5,174 bases of DNA, taken from the NCBI GenBank assembly GCA_020720905.1, contig DYNT01000092.1, positions 1-5,174 of the forward strand, read 5' to 3'. The DNA comes from Micavibrio aeruginosavorus. Lineage in GTDB: Bacteria; Pseudomonadota; Alphaproteobacteria; UBA9219. Under the pieces are notes generated by a model, which worked only from the letters and a program-made list of their open reading frames with translations, searched no databases and had not been told where the DNA came from. This document shows, in pieces, positions 1 to 5,174 of this stretch (within the stretch, counting starts at the first letter, position 1; every line of letters starts with the position of its first letter). The position numbers were made by a program, and so were the translations under genes.

Positions 1-479
1 AACGCATGGCGCGGCGGCACAGGGTCAAGGATTTGCGGGCACTGTGTGCGCGTGCGCGGGCGGTGCGCTCCGACATTGTGTTCGGCGCGGATTTGATCGC
101 GGGCTTTCCCAGTGAGACGGATGAGATGGCGGAGGGCACGCTTGCCCTTGTGGAAGAATTAGGGCTGACGTGGCTTCATGTGTTTCCTTATTCTGCGCGG
201 GTGGGGACGCCTGCGGCCAAGATGCCGCAAGTGCCGATGGCGGTGCGCCGCGCCCGCGCTGCCCGTTTGCGGCACGTTGGGCAGGCGGCTATGATCGTAC
301 ACTTAGACGGCCTTGTGGGACAGCGCGTGGCGGTGCATGTTGAGCAGCCGACGTTGGCAAGGACACCGACCTTTGCCGAAGTGCGGCTTGAGGCTGAGGC
401 CGTGGTGGGCAGCGTGATTGAAGTTGAGGTATTGGCGCGAGAAGGCGAGCGCGTTGTAGGAAGAGAGAGTCAAAGATAA
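1..479 (+). CDS. mtaB: tRNA (N6-threonylcarbamoyladenosine-37 C2)-methylthiotransferase, C-terminal part (5' end outside window)
   Basis: This is the C-terminal ~158 residues of a MiaB/MtaB-family radical SAM enzyme; the reading frame is already open at base 3, so the start lies outside the window. Family knowledge: MtaB converts t6A to ms2t6A at position 37 of ANN-decoding tRNAs, using SAM and two iron-sulfur clusters. Visible are the end of the radical SAM barrel, with the family block VFGADLIAGFPSET and then LHVFPYSARVGTPAAKMPQV, followed by a final ~60 residues that fit a TRAM RNA-binding domain (LVGQRVAVHVEQ onward). The block FPYSxRxGTPAAxMPQV favours MtaB over MiaB or RimO. The cluster-binding cysteines are upstream and cannot be checked. 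The TAA stop overlaps the ftsY ATG by one base (TAATG), indicating co-transcription and probably translational coupling. Confidence 0.9.
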   Translation, partial: RMARRHRVKDLRALCARARAVRSDIVFGADLIAGFPSETDEMAEGTLALVEELGLTWLHVFPYSARVGTPAAKMPQVPMAVRRARAARLRHVGQAAMIVHLDGLVGQRVAVHVEQPTLARTPTFAEVRLEAEAVVGSVIEVEVLAREGERVVGRESQR

Positions 480-1402
480 TGACTGAAAAAACAGGATGGC
501 TGGCGCGTCTGCGCGGCGGGCTAACGCGCTCTAGCGCAAAAATCAGTGATGGGATCACGGGGCTTTTCACCAAGCGCCGCTTAGACGCCGCTGTTCTTGA
601 AGAACTGGAAGAGCTTTTAATCACGGCTGATCTTGGCCCTTCCGTGGCAGCGCGTCTGGTTGCCGATTTTGGCAAAAACCGCTTTGGCAAAGAGATTGAG
701 GATCAAGAAGTCAAGGAGGCTTTAGCCGCGCAGATTGAGGCGATCCTAGAGCCTTGCGCGAAACCTTTGGCGCGTGATGCCAGCAAACAGCCGTTTGTCG
801 TGTTGATGGTCGGTGTCAACGGCGCGGGAAAAACAACGACGATTGGCAAGATGGCTCATCTTTTTCGCGCACAGAATCTTAAGGTTATGATGGTTGCGGG
901 CGACACGTTCCGCGCTGCGGCTGTCAGCCAGTTGCAGGTGTGGGGCGAGAGGACGGGGTGTGAGGTGATCGCGGGCGCGGCGGGCAGCGACGCGGCGGCT
1001 TTGGCCTATCAAGCGTTGGAAAAAGCCAAGCGCGAGGACGTTGATATTCTGCTGATCGATACGGCAGGGCGGTTGCATAACAAGGCTGATTTGATGCAAG
1101 AGCTTTCCAAAATCAGCCGCGTGATCAAAAAGGTTGATGCGCAGGCCCCCCATGCGACCCTTTTGGTGTTGGATGCGACGACAGGGCAAAACGCCCACGC
1201 GCAAGTTGAGGTGTTCCGTGATCTGACGACGGTCACGGGGCTTGTGCTGACGAAGTTGGATGGCAGCGCCAAGGGCGGCGTGCTGGTTGCGCTGGCGGAT
1301 CGCTTTAAGCTGCCGATTAACGCGATTGGCGTGGGCGAGGGGATAGAGGATTTGCAGCCGTTTGATGCCGCCGACTTTGCGCGATCCTTGATGGGAAACT
1401 AA
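479..1402 (+). CDS. ftsY: Signal recognition particle receptor FtsY (SRP GTPase)
   Basis: A 307-residue SRP receptor that docks the SRP-ribosome complex at the inner membrane and delivers nascent membrane proteins to the Sec translocon; GTP hydrolysis in the FtsY-Ffh pair releases the cargo. The N domain helical bundle spans about residues 35-95. The G domain shows every expected motif: GVNGAGKTT (112-120, P loop), DTFRAAA (142-148), DTAGR (194-198), TKLD (258-261) and GVGEG (284-288). DTFRAAA, and the absence of an Ffh-type methionine-rich M domain, separate it from Ffh. The long acidic A domain of E. coli FtsY is missing; instead there is a short basic amphipathic start (residues 6-34, with W7, L8, L11, I22, I26, F30), the probable membrane-targeting helix, as in many alphaproteobacterial FtsY proteins. 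A purine-rich stretch at 458-469 inside the mtaB end can serve as ribosome binding site. Confidence 0.97.
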   Translation: MTEKTGWLARLRGGLTRSSAKISDGITGLFTKRRLDAAVLEELEELLITADLGPSVAARLVADFGKNRFGKEIEDQEVKEALAAQIEAILEPCAKPLARDASKQPFVVLMVGVNGAGKTTTIGKMAHLFRAQNLKVMMVAGDTFRAAAVSQLQVWGERTGCEVIAGAAGSDAAALAYQALEKAKREDVDILLIDTAGRLHNKADLMQELSKISRVIKKVDAQAPHATLLVLDATTGQNAHAQVEVFRDLTTVTGLVLTKLDGSAKGGVLVALADRFKLPINAIGVGEGIEDLQPFDAADFARSLMGN

Positions 1403-1418
1403 AGCGCTTGCCCATTGC

Positions 1419-3233
1419 TTATAAAGCAGCTGTTGCCGTGGTCAGCCACGCTGCCGAAGCTTCATCCAATTGCGGACGCAAGGCCTTGGCCACGCGGGCG
1501 TGATAGGCATTGAGCCAGTTTTTTTCTTGAGGAGAGAGCGCTTCAACCACAATCGCGCGGCGGTCAAAGGGCACAAGCGTCAAAGGCTCAAACCCAAGCA
1601 TGGCCATCTCTGGACTGCTGATCTCAAACAGCTCAACAACATATTGCAGGTTCTCAAGGCGTATGCCGTAGTGCTTGGCTTTGTAATAGCCCGGCTCGTT
1701 CGAGAGCACCATGTTGGGGGCAAGCACCACCGTCCCGCGCCGCGAGAGGCTTTGTGGCCCTTCATGCACGCCAAGATAGCTGCCGACGCCGTGACCTGTT
1801 CCGTGGCCATAGTCAAGGCCAACTTCCCACAGGTATTGCCGCGCCAAAACGTCCAATTCTGCGCCGCTGGTTCCTGCAGGAAAACGGATAGAGGCCATAG
1901 CGATATGACCTTTCAGCACGCGGGTGTAGCGATCACGCATTTCGGGCGTTATCTCACCAATTGGGATCGTGCGCGTGACGTCCGTTGTGCCGTCCAAATA
2001 CTGCGCGCCGCTGTCCAGCAAAAGGAAGCTGCCCTGATCCAGTTTTCGGCATGTTTCTTGTTTGGCGCGATAATGCACAATCGCGCCATTGGGACCCGAT
2101 CCCGCAATGGTGGCAAAGCTGGGTCCGCGATACAGCGTGCCGCTGGCGCGAAACGCGGTCAGCTTTTCTTCAACATCGATTTCGGTGAGGTCGCCTTGCG
2201 GCGCGTTTTGATCCAGCCATGCAAGAAGTTTGACAAGCGCCGCGCCGTCGCGCCGATGCGCGGCGCGCATGCCGTCAATCTCGGTGTTGTTTTTGCAAGC
2301 GCGGGGCAAGGCGCATGGATCGCTTTCGTAAACCAGCGGTGCACCCGCTTTGCGCAGCAAAGCGATGGTGGCATAGGATGTCTCATCGGGATCGATCAAA
2401 ACCCGCGCCTTGGCTTCGGCAAGGCGGCGCAGAGCGGCAGGGAAATCGTCTGGCGCATGGCGCGTAATCTCGCCGCCCAAGGTTCGATCAAGGCTATGCG
2501 CGATTTTGCGCGGATCCACAAACCATTCGACGCTGCCATCGGCGCGAAGGATGGCGGTACTCAGTGGCAGCGGCGTATAAGGAACGTCCCCGCCGCGCAT
2601 ATTCAAAAGCCACGCGACAGAAGCGGGATCGGTGATCACGGCGGCTTGCACGTTTTTCTTTTGCAAGGTGTCGCCTAGTTCGTGCCGCTTGGTGACAGAA
2701 GGTTTCCCCGCATAGGTGGTGTCGTGCGCCACAATCGGCTCACACGGTGCTTGCGGTCTATCTTGCCATAACGCATCAAGGGGATTGTCCTGAACGGGCG
2801 TTAGGTGGGCGTTGCGTTTCAGGGCAGCCAATTCCAGCCGCTCAATCTGCTTGACAGTATGAAGTGTTGGATCAAAGCCAAGCGTCATCTGCGAGAGGAG
2901 GTTTTCCTCCAGCCATTCGCCAAGTGTTTTCTTGGTCATATCCAACAGCGTATAAAGCCCTGCTGGAAGTTGTTCTTGCGCTTGCAGGGTATAGCGGCTG
3001 TCCGTGAAAAACGCGGCGCGATCCATGAGCACGATGACAAAGGCGGCAGAGCCGGTAAAGCCCGTCAGAAATTTGATGCGTTTGGCATACGGCGCGACGT
3101 ATTCGTTTTGGTATTCGTCGGTCATAGGCACAAGAAAACCATCCAGCCCTTGCGTTTTAAGCCCGGTGCGAAGAGCCTGTAGGCGGTCATGAAAGGGCGG
3201 GGCGAGGGGCGGAAGAGGCGTAAGATGAATCAT
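1419..3233 (-). CDS. pepP: Xaa-Pro aminopeptidase, three-domain M24B type (aminopeptidase P)
   Basis: A 604-residue cytosolic metallopeptidase that should remove an N-terminal residue preceding proline. It has the three-domain layout of eukaryotic XPNPEP1 rather than the shorter E. coli PepP: creatinase-like domains 1 (about 14-150) and 2 (about 165-310), the pita-bread M24 catalytic domain (about 320-535), and a C-terminal tail after 545. All five dinuclear-metal ligands are present: D407, D418, H481, E513 and E527, in the contexts LLLDSG, TTDVTRT, GTGHGVGS, NEPGYY and GIRLENL. H387 (GAIVHY) and H490 (GVHEGP) match the catalytic histidines of XPNPEP1, and the spacings agree with that enzyme as I remember it. 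No signal peptide is seen. The start follows prmA by 12 bases with no clear Shine-Dalgarno sequence (AAAATAAAAC before ATG), suggesting dependence on translation of prmA. The symbol is by function; pepP naming varies in this group. Confidence 0.95.
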   Translation of the reverse strand: MIHLTPLPPLAPPFHDRLQALRTGLKTQGLDGFLVPMTDEYQNEYVAPYAKRIKFLTGFTGSAAFVIVLMDRAAFFTDSRYTLQAQEQLPAGLYTLLDMTKKTLGEWLEENLLSQMTLGFDPTLHTVKQIERLELAALKRNAHLTPVQDNPLDALWQDRPQAPCEPIVAHDTTYAGKPSVTKRHELGDTLQKKNVQAAVITDPASVAWLLNMRGGDVPYTPLPLSTAILRADGSVEWFVDPRKIAHSLDRTLGGEITRHAPDDFPAALRRLAEAKARVLIDPDETSYATIALLRKAGAPLVYESDPCALPRACKNNTEIDGMRAAHRRDGAALVKLLAWLDQNAPQGDLTEIDVEEKLTAFRASGTLYRGPSFATIAGSGPNGAIVHYRAKQETCRKLDQGSFLLLDSGAQYLDGTTDVTRTIPIGEITPEMRDRYTRVLKGHIAMASIRFPAGTSGAELDVLARQYLWEVGLDYGHGTGHGVGSYLGVHEGPQSLSRRGTVVLAPNMVLSNEPGYYKAKHYGIRLENLQYVVELFEISSPEMAMLGFEPLTLVPFDRRAIVVEALSPQEKNWLNAYHARVAKALRPQLDEASAAWLTTATAAL

Positions 3234-3245
3234 GTTTTATTTTGA

Positions 3246-4349
3246 TCACATTGACCGCGTGAGCGCAAGCACAGACCACTCGCCCAACTTTTGATGATCG
3301 GTCAGCGTAAGGCCTTGCGCTAAATGCGCGGCGATGACGGTCTCGGCTTGCGTGTTCAAAAGGCCAGAGAGGATAGCGTGACCGCCAACTTTCAAATGGT
3401 TTTTTAAATCGCCCGCCATTGCGCATAAAGGGTCTGCAAAGATATTAGCCATAATCAAATCATACGGCGCGCCTTGCTCCACAAGCGGCGGCGCATAGCC
3501 CATGCCGACGATAAAGGTTGTGCGATCTGCCACGCCATTGATCGCGGCGTTTTCATTGGCGATGGTGACGGACAGCTCATCCATATCGACGCCGAAACCA
3601 ACGCCACCGTCCACGGCCTTGGCAAACGCCATCGCCAAAATGCCGGAACCGCAGCCCATATCCAGCATGGAATAATGGTGAGGTGAAGATCCCGAACTTG
3701 GATTCGTAGCCGATAGGATATTCATAGAGGGTAAAAAATCACCCTCCCCTTGCGGGAGGGTCGAAAATTTTGAACCCGCAGGGGACAAAATTTTCGGGGA
3801 GGGGTTATTCGTCGCGTCCGTTATGACCCCTCCACGAAGTTTTTGCTCGCTTTCGCTTTCAAAAACTTCGACCCTCCCGCAAGGGGAGGGGGTCTCTTGA
3901 TTCGGCAATGCCTCATTCTTCAACAGGCGATCCAGCGCCTCAAGGCAGCCACGCGTGGTGGGATGTTCGCCCGTGCCAAAGGCCGAGGTTGCATCGATCT
4001 GCAGGGCTGTTTTAAAATCCGTTATTTTATCGCGATGCGCTGCGCCGTAAACCGTCCACCGTGCGATGGGCAGAGGCGGAAAATCTTGCGCCACTTTTTT
4101 AATCCAGTCTAAATTGCCAACGGGCGCGATGGTATAAGATGGCGCATCGTCCATTCCACCTAAACGATCCTCCACCCACGCGGGCGCAGGCTCCCCGTCC
4201 AGCAAAACCTCCACCTGCGCGGCGGCGCTACGCGGCGGGGACAGGATGCTGAGCGCCAAGGCGCTCTCTTCAAACAAGGCCTCCACCGTCTCGATCTGAT
4301 CGGGGCGGCAGGTGAGGGTCAGCGTATAAAGGTCGGGATTGGTGATCAT
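3246..4349 (-). CDS. prmA: Ribosomal protein L11 methyltransferase with a large in-frame insertion
   Basis: PrmA uses SAM to trimethylate ribosomal protein L11 in the cytoplasm. From the ATG at 4349 the product is 367 residues, against about 293 for E. coli PrmA. An N-terminal L11-recognition domain (about 1-100) is followed by the class I methyltransferase fold: GTGEHPTT (125-132), LDMGCGSGILA (motif I, from residue 229), VDMDE (motif II, acidic D255/D257) and MANI with N302 (substrate-side motif). The excess lies between GTGEHPTT and motif I: residues about 145-226 have no counterpart in normal PrmA and are low-complexity (FESESEQ, NPSPKILSP, LPQGEGDF). They are largely encoded by the palindromic repeat at 3742-3890. 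The frame is intact and no motif is lost, so the enzyme is probably functional. I chose ATG 4349 because its product begins like PrmA; the open frame extends to a TTG at 4427, but those 26 residues are unlike the family. First gene of a pair with pepP. Confidence 0.93.
   Translation of the reverse strand: MITNPDLYTLTLTCRPDQIETVEALFEESALALSILSPPRSAAAQVEVLLDGEPAPAWVEDRLGGMDDAPSYTIAPVGNLDWIKKVAQDFPPLPIARWTVYGAAHRDKITDFKTALQIDATSAFGTGEHPTTRGCLEALDRLLKNEALPNQETPSPCGRVEVFESESEQKLRGGVITDATNNPSPKILSPAGSKFSTLPQGEGDFLPSMNILSATNPSSGSSPHHYSMLDMGCGSGILAMAFAKAVDGGVGFGVDMDELSVTIANENAAINGVADRTTFIVGMGYAPPLVEQGAPYDLIMANIFADPLCAMAGDLKNHLKVGGHAILSGLLNTQAETVIAAHLAQGLTLTDHQKLGEWSVLALTRSM
3739..3808 (-). repeat. 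Palindromic repeat unit, copy A
   Basis: Read on the minus strand, this unit runs CCCCTCCCCGAAAATTTT, a ~15-base loop, AAAATTTTCG, then a GACCCTCCCGCAA hairpin and a terminal GGGGAGGG. The outer CCCCTCC can pair with the terminal GGGGAGGG and the CGAAAATTTT with AAAATTTTCG, so the unit can fold as one long stem or as two separate hairpins. It aligns along its length with copy B in the opposite orientation; they agree best in the CGACCCTCCCGCAAGGGGAGGG half and differ mainly in the loop. Boundaries are approximate to a few bases. Confidence 0.75.
3742..3890. repeat. Nested palindromic repeat element inserted in frame in prmA
   Basis: Arms 3742-3774 and 3858-3890 are inverted repeats of 33 bases matching at 31 positions, the outer 24 perfectly. 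Each outer arm is itself a hairpin: CCCTCCC, loop CTTGC, GGGAGGG. Inside are further perfect inverted pairs: CGAAAATTTT 3762-3771 with 3787-3796; GGAGGGGT 3798-3805 with ACCCCTCC 3826-3833; and CGAAGTTTTTG 3835-3845 with 3860-3870. The element encodes about 50 prmA residues (154-203 from the ATG). On the prmA strand only the frame actually used lacks stop codons; the other two are closed. I see no transposase and no target duplication. This is a small non-autonomous palindromic element, similar in kind to Rickettsia palindromic elements or REP/MITE units; I cannot assign it to a named family. Confidence 0.88.
3825..3893 (+). repeat. Palindromic repeat unit, copy B (inverted relative to copy A)
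   Basis: Plus-strand order is CCCCTCCA, CGAAGTTTTTG, a 14-base pyrimidine-rich loop (3846-3859), CAAAAACTTCG, then the CGACCCTCCCGCAA hairpin and GGGGAGGG. It is the same architecture as copy A, with an 11-bp perfect inner stem. The compensating change in the inner stem (AAAATTTT in A, AAGTTTTTG with CAAAAACTT in B) keeps pairing in both copies, which suggests the folded structure matters or that each copy came separately from a structured family. On the prmA strand the loop encodes the FESESEQKL stretch. Boundaries are approximate. Confidence 0.75.
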
Positions 4350-4356
4350 GCAAAAG

Positions 4357-4386
4357 CCTATAGCATAAGCCGTGGCGCGTTGCCAA
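4357..4386 (-). promoter_or_regulatory. Candidate promoter for prmA-pepP
   Basis: On the minus strand, TTGGCA (4386-4381, five of six to the sigma70 -35 consensus) is followed after 18 bases by TATAGG (4362-4357, four of six to -10). Only seven bases separate the -10 from the prmA ATG, so transcription from here would start at or next to the start codon, giving a leaderless or nearly leaderless message. This is a consensus match by eye only, and short matches of this quality arise by chance. Confidence 0.25.
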
Positions 4387-4432
4387 AAGAATGAGGGTGC
4401 GTTCACCTTTTGATCCTTTTTCTTCAAGGGGG

Positions 4433-4460
4433 TTGGCTTTTGCGTGCCGCCTCATTAATG
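4433..4460 (+). promoter_or_regulatory. Candidate promoter for rpiB-glyA
   Basis: TTGGCT (4433-4438) lies 16 bases before TTAATG (4455-4460), or 15 before ATTAAT (4454-4459). The -10 match is modest. As with prmA, the implied start of transcription falls only a few bases before the rpiB ATG at 4469, which would leave no room for a ribosome binding site, and none is visible. Weak inference. Confidence 0.2.
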
Positions 4461-4468
4461 TCCCTTCT

Positions 4469-4918
4469 ATGACACAAAAAACAATCTATCTGGCCTCAGA
4501 TCATAGAGGCGTGGGGCTGAAAGCAACTTTGGTCGCATGCCTTGAAGGGCAATCCTATACCGTTAAGGACTTGGGGCCGATGGACGCAGCGCGTGTGAAC
4601 GCGGGTGAGTACGCGGTGCGTCTTGCGGGAGCGATGCGCGATGAGGAGGGGGCTGTCGGTGTCTTGGTGTGTGGAACGGGGCAGGCGATGGCAATGACGG
4701 CTAATCGCTTTACGCATGTTCGCGCCGCGTTGTGCGTGAATGGCTTTATGGCGCGTCTGGCGCGGCAGCACAACGACGCGAACGTCCTTGCCATGGGCGC
4801 AGAGCTGGTGGGCGAGGGGCTTGCCCTTGAATGCTTGCAAGTGTTTTTGACGACGGAGGCGCTAAGCGGCATCTATGCGGATCGCTGCCAAATGCTGACG
4901 GATTTGGGTGGGCTTTAA
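4469..4918 (+). CDS. rpiB: Ribose-5-phosphate isomerase B family protein (RpiB/LacA/LacB), divergent
   Basis: A 149-residue cytosolic isomerase expected to interconvert ribose 5-phosphate and ribulose 5-phosphate. Family features present: ASDHRG (9-14, D11/H12), CGTG (68-71, with the catalytic cysteine C68), the RAALC strand (85-89) and RQHNDANVLAMGAELVG (from R99, with H101 and D103). Several usually conserved positions differ: the DYPxYA loop reads NAGEYA (44-49), CGTGxGxS reads CGTGQAMA, and the C-terminal GRHxxR phosphate-binding motif reads GIYADR, leaving R139 but not the first arginine. The start at ATG 4469 gives the usual RpiB N-terminus; an in-frame ATG at 4391 would add 26 residues foreign to the family. 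Placement 21 bases before glyA is the usual alphaproteobacterial arrangement, which supports the RpiB call over LacA/LacB, but substrate use is less certain than the fold. Confidence 0.87.
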   Translation: MTQKTIYLASDHRGVGLKATLVACLEGQSYTVKDLGPMDAARVNAGEYAVRLAGAMRDEEGAVGVLVCGTGQAMAMTANRFTHVRAALCVNGFMARLARQHNDANVLAMGAELVGEGLALECLQVFLTTEALSGIYADRCQMLTDLGGL

Positions 4919-4925
4919 TTTCTTG

Positions 4926-4931
4926 AAAGGA
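4926..4931 (+). promoter_or_regulatory. Ribosome binding site for glyA
   Basis: AAAGGA lies eight bases before the ATG at 4940, in the short rpiB-glyA gap. It is the clearest Shine-Dalgarno sequence in the window and fixes the glyA start. Confidence 0.75.
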
Positions 4932-4939
4932 CAACGCGT

Positions 4940-5174
4940 ATGAGTGGTTTGAATTCTTCTTTTTTCTCTGAAAATCTTGAGGCGCGTGATCCTGAATTGT
5001 TCGCCTCAATCAAATCAGAATTGGCGCGTCAGCAAAATAATATTGAGCTGATTGCCTCAGAAAATATCGTCTCTCGCGCCGTGTTGGAAGCGCAAGGCTC
5101 CATCCTCACCAATAAGTATGCCGAAGGCTATCCCGGAAAGCGTTATTATGGTGGCTGTGAAAAGGTGGATATAG
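4940..5174 (+). CDS. glyA: Serine hydroxymethyltransferase, N-terminal part (3' end outside window)
   Basis: The first 78 residues of the PLP enzyme that converts serine plus tetrahydrofolate to glycine plus 5,10-methylene-tetrahydrofolate, the main one-carbon source of the cell. The conserved N-terminal blocks are all present: NIELIASEN, VLEAQGSILTNKYAEGYPGKRYYGG, and CEKVDI at the cut edge. The PLP-binding lysine lies beyond the window (full length is usually about 420-435 residues). No stop or frameshift occurs up to the edge. It sits 21 bases after rpiB on the same strand, with its own good ribosome binding site, so the two are probably one transcript. Confidence 0.97.
   Translation, partial: MSGLNSSFFSENLEARDPELFASIKSELARQQNNIELIASENIVSRAVLEAQGSILTNKYAEGYPGKRYYGGCEKVDI

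Larger units (their letters stand above)
4350..4468. promoter_or_regulatory. Divergent intergenic region between prmA and rpiB
   Basis: These 119 bases separate the divergent prmA-pepP and rpiB-glyA units and should contain both promoters. I see no tRNA, riboswitch or convincing operator palindrome. Neither start codon has a good Shine-Dalgarno sequence: rpiB is preceded by the pyrimidine-rich TCCCTTCT, and prmA by AGGCTTTTGC, with at most a weak AGG. The region also stays open as an N-terminal extension of both genes, but the encoded residues do not resemble either family, so I treat it as non-coding. Confidence 0.6.

Noticed and set aside
1402..1428. Possible terminator between convergent ftsY and pepP
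   Set aside because: Only a short palindrome AAGCGCTT (1402-1409) and a 5-bp stem TGCTT/AAGCA (1416-1428) are present, with no uridine run on either strand; too weak to call.
2239..2280. GCGC-rich palindromic stretch in pepP
   Set aside because: It encodes ordinary pepP residues (MRAAHRRDGAAL), which match the family, and is explained by GC-rich codons for Ala and Arg.
1470..2678. Long open frame (402 codons) on the plus strand antisense to pepP
   Set aside because: It lies wholly within the well-supported pepP gene, its translation shows no recognisable domain, and long antisense frames are common opposite GC-biased codons.
3742..3890. Repeat in prmA read as an intrinsic terminator, or prmA as a split or broken gene
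   Set aside because: The frame runs through without a stop, conserved methyltransferase motifs continue on both sides in the same frame, and no uridine run immediately follows the hairpin on the prmA strand except a short TTTTTT at 3738-3733 that is part of the coding sequence. Partial termination is kept only as a speculative finding.
4350..4427. N-terminal extension of prmA to a TTG codon at 4427
   Set aside because: The 26 added residues do not resemble PrmA, the ATG at 4349 gives a typical family start, and the extension would occupy most of the space needed for the promoter.
4391..4468. N-terminal extension of rpiB to an in-frame ATG at 4391
   Set aside because: RpiB proteins begin a few residues before the SDH motif, as the ATG at 4469 provides; the extra residues have no family similarity.

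Overview
The window looks like core-chromosome DNA of an alphaproteobacterium, judged by eye to be moderately GC-rich. The reasons are gene order and protein character. An mtaB end running directly into ftsY, prmA next to a long three-domain Xaa-Pro aminopeptidase, and rpiB immediately before glyA are all arrangements I associate with Alphaproteobacteria. I cannot name the genus. No tRNA, rRNA, CRISPR, transposase or phage gene is visible.

Layout. (1) Bases 1-1402, plus strand: the C-terminal part of a tRNA methylthiotransferase (MtaB), whose stop codon shares one base with the start of ftsY, the signal recognition particle receptor GTPase. (2) Bases 1419-4349, minus strand: prmA (ribosomal protein L11 methyltransferase) followed 12 bases later by a PepP-type Xaa-Pro aminopeptidase. 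This pair converges on ftsY with only 16 bases between the stop codons. (3) Bases 4350-4468: a 119-base divergent intergenic region that must hold the promoters for both directions. (4) Bases 4469-5174, plus strand: rpiB (sugar-phosphate isomerase B) and, 21 bases later, the start of glyA (serine hydroxymethyltransferase), which runs off the window. No gene-free stretch exceeds 119 bases.

The most unusual thing is inside prmA. Between the GTGEHPTT motif and the SAM-binding GCGSG motif the protein carries about 79 residues more than the family norm. The DNA encoding the centre of that excess (3742-3890) is a nested palindromic repeat: two diverged copies of a roughly 70-base element lie back to back, giving 33-base arms that match at 31 positions. 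It keeps the prmA frame open and leaves all recognisable catalytic motifs intact. It resembles in kind, but not in any sequence I recognise, the Rickettsia palindromic elements that sit in frame within protein genes.

Functionally the window is translation-centred housekeeping: tRNA modification (MtaB), co-translational membrane targeting (FtsY), ribosomal protein methylation (PrmA), proline-peptide turnover (PepP), pentose phosphate interconversion (RpiB) and one-carbon supply (GlyA). RpiB is noticeably divergent at several normally conserved active-site positions.
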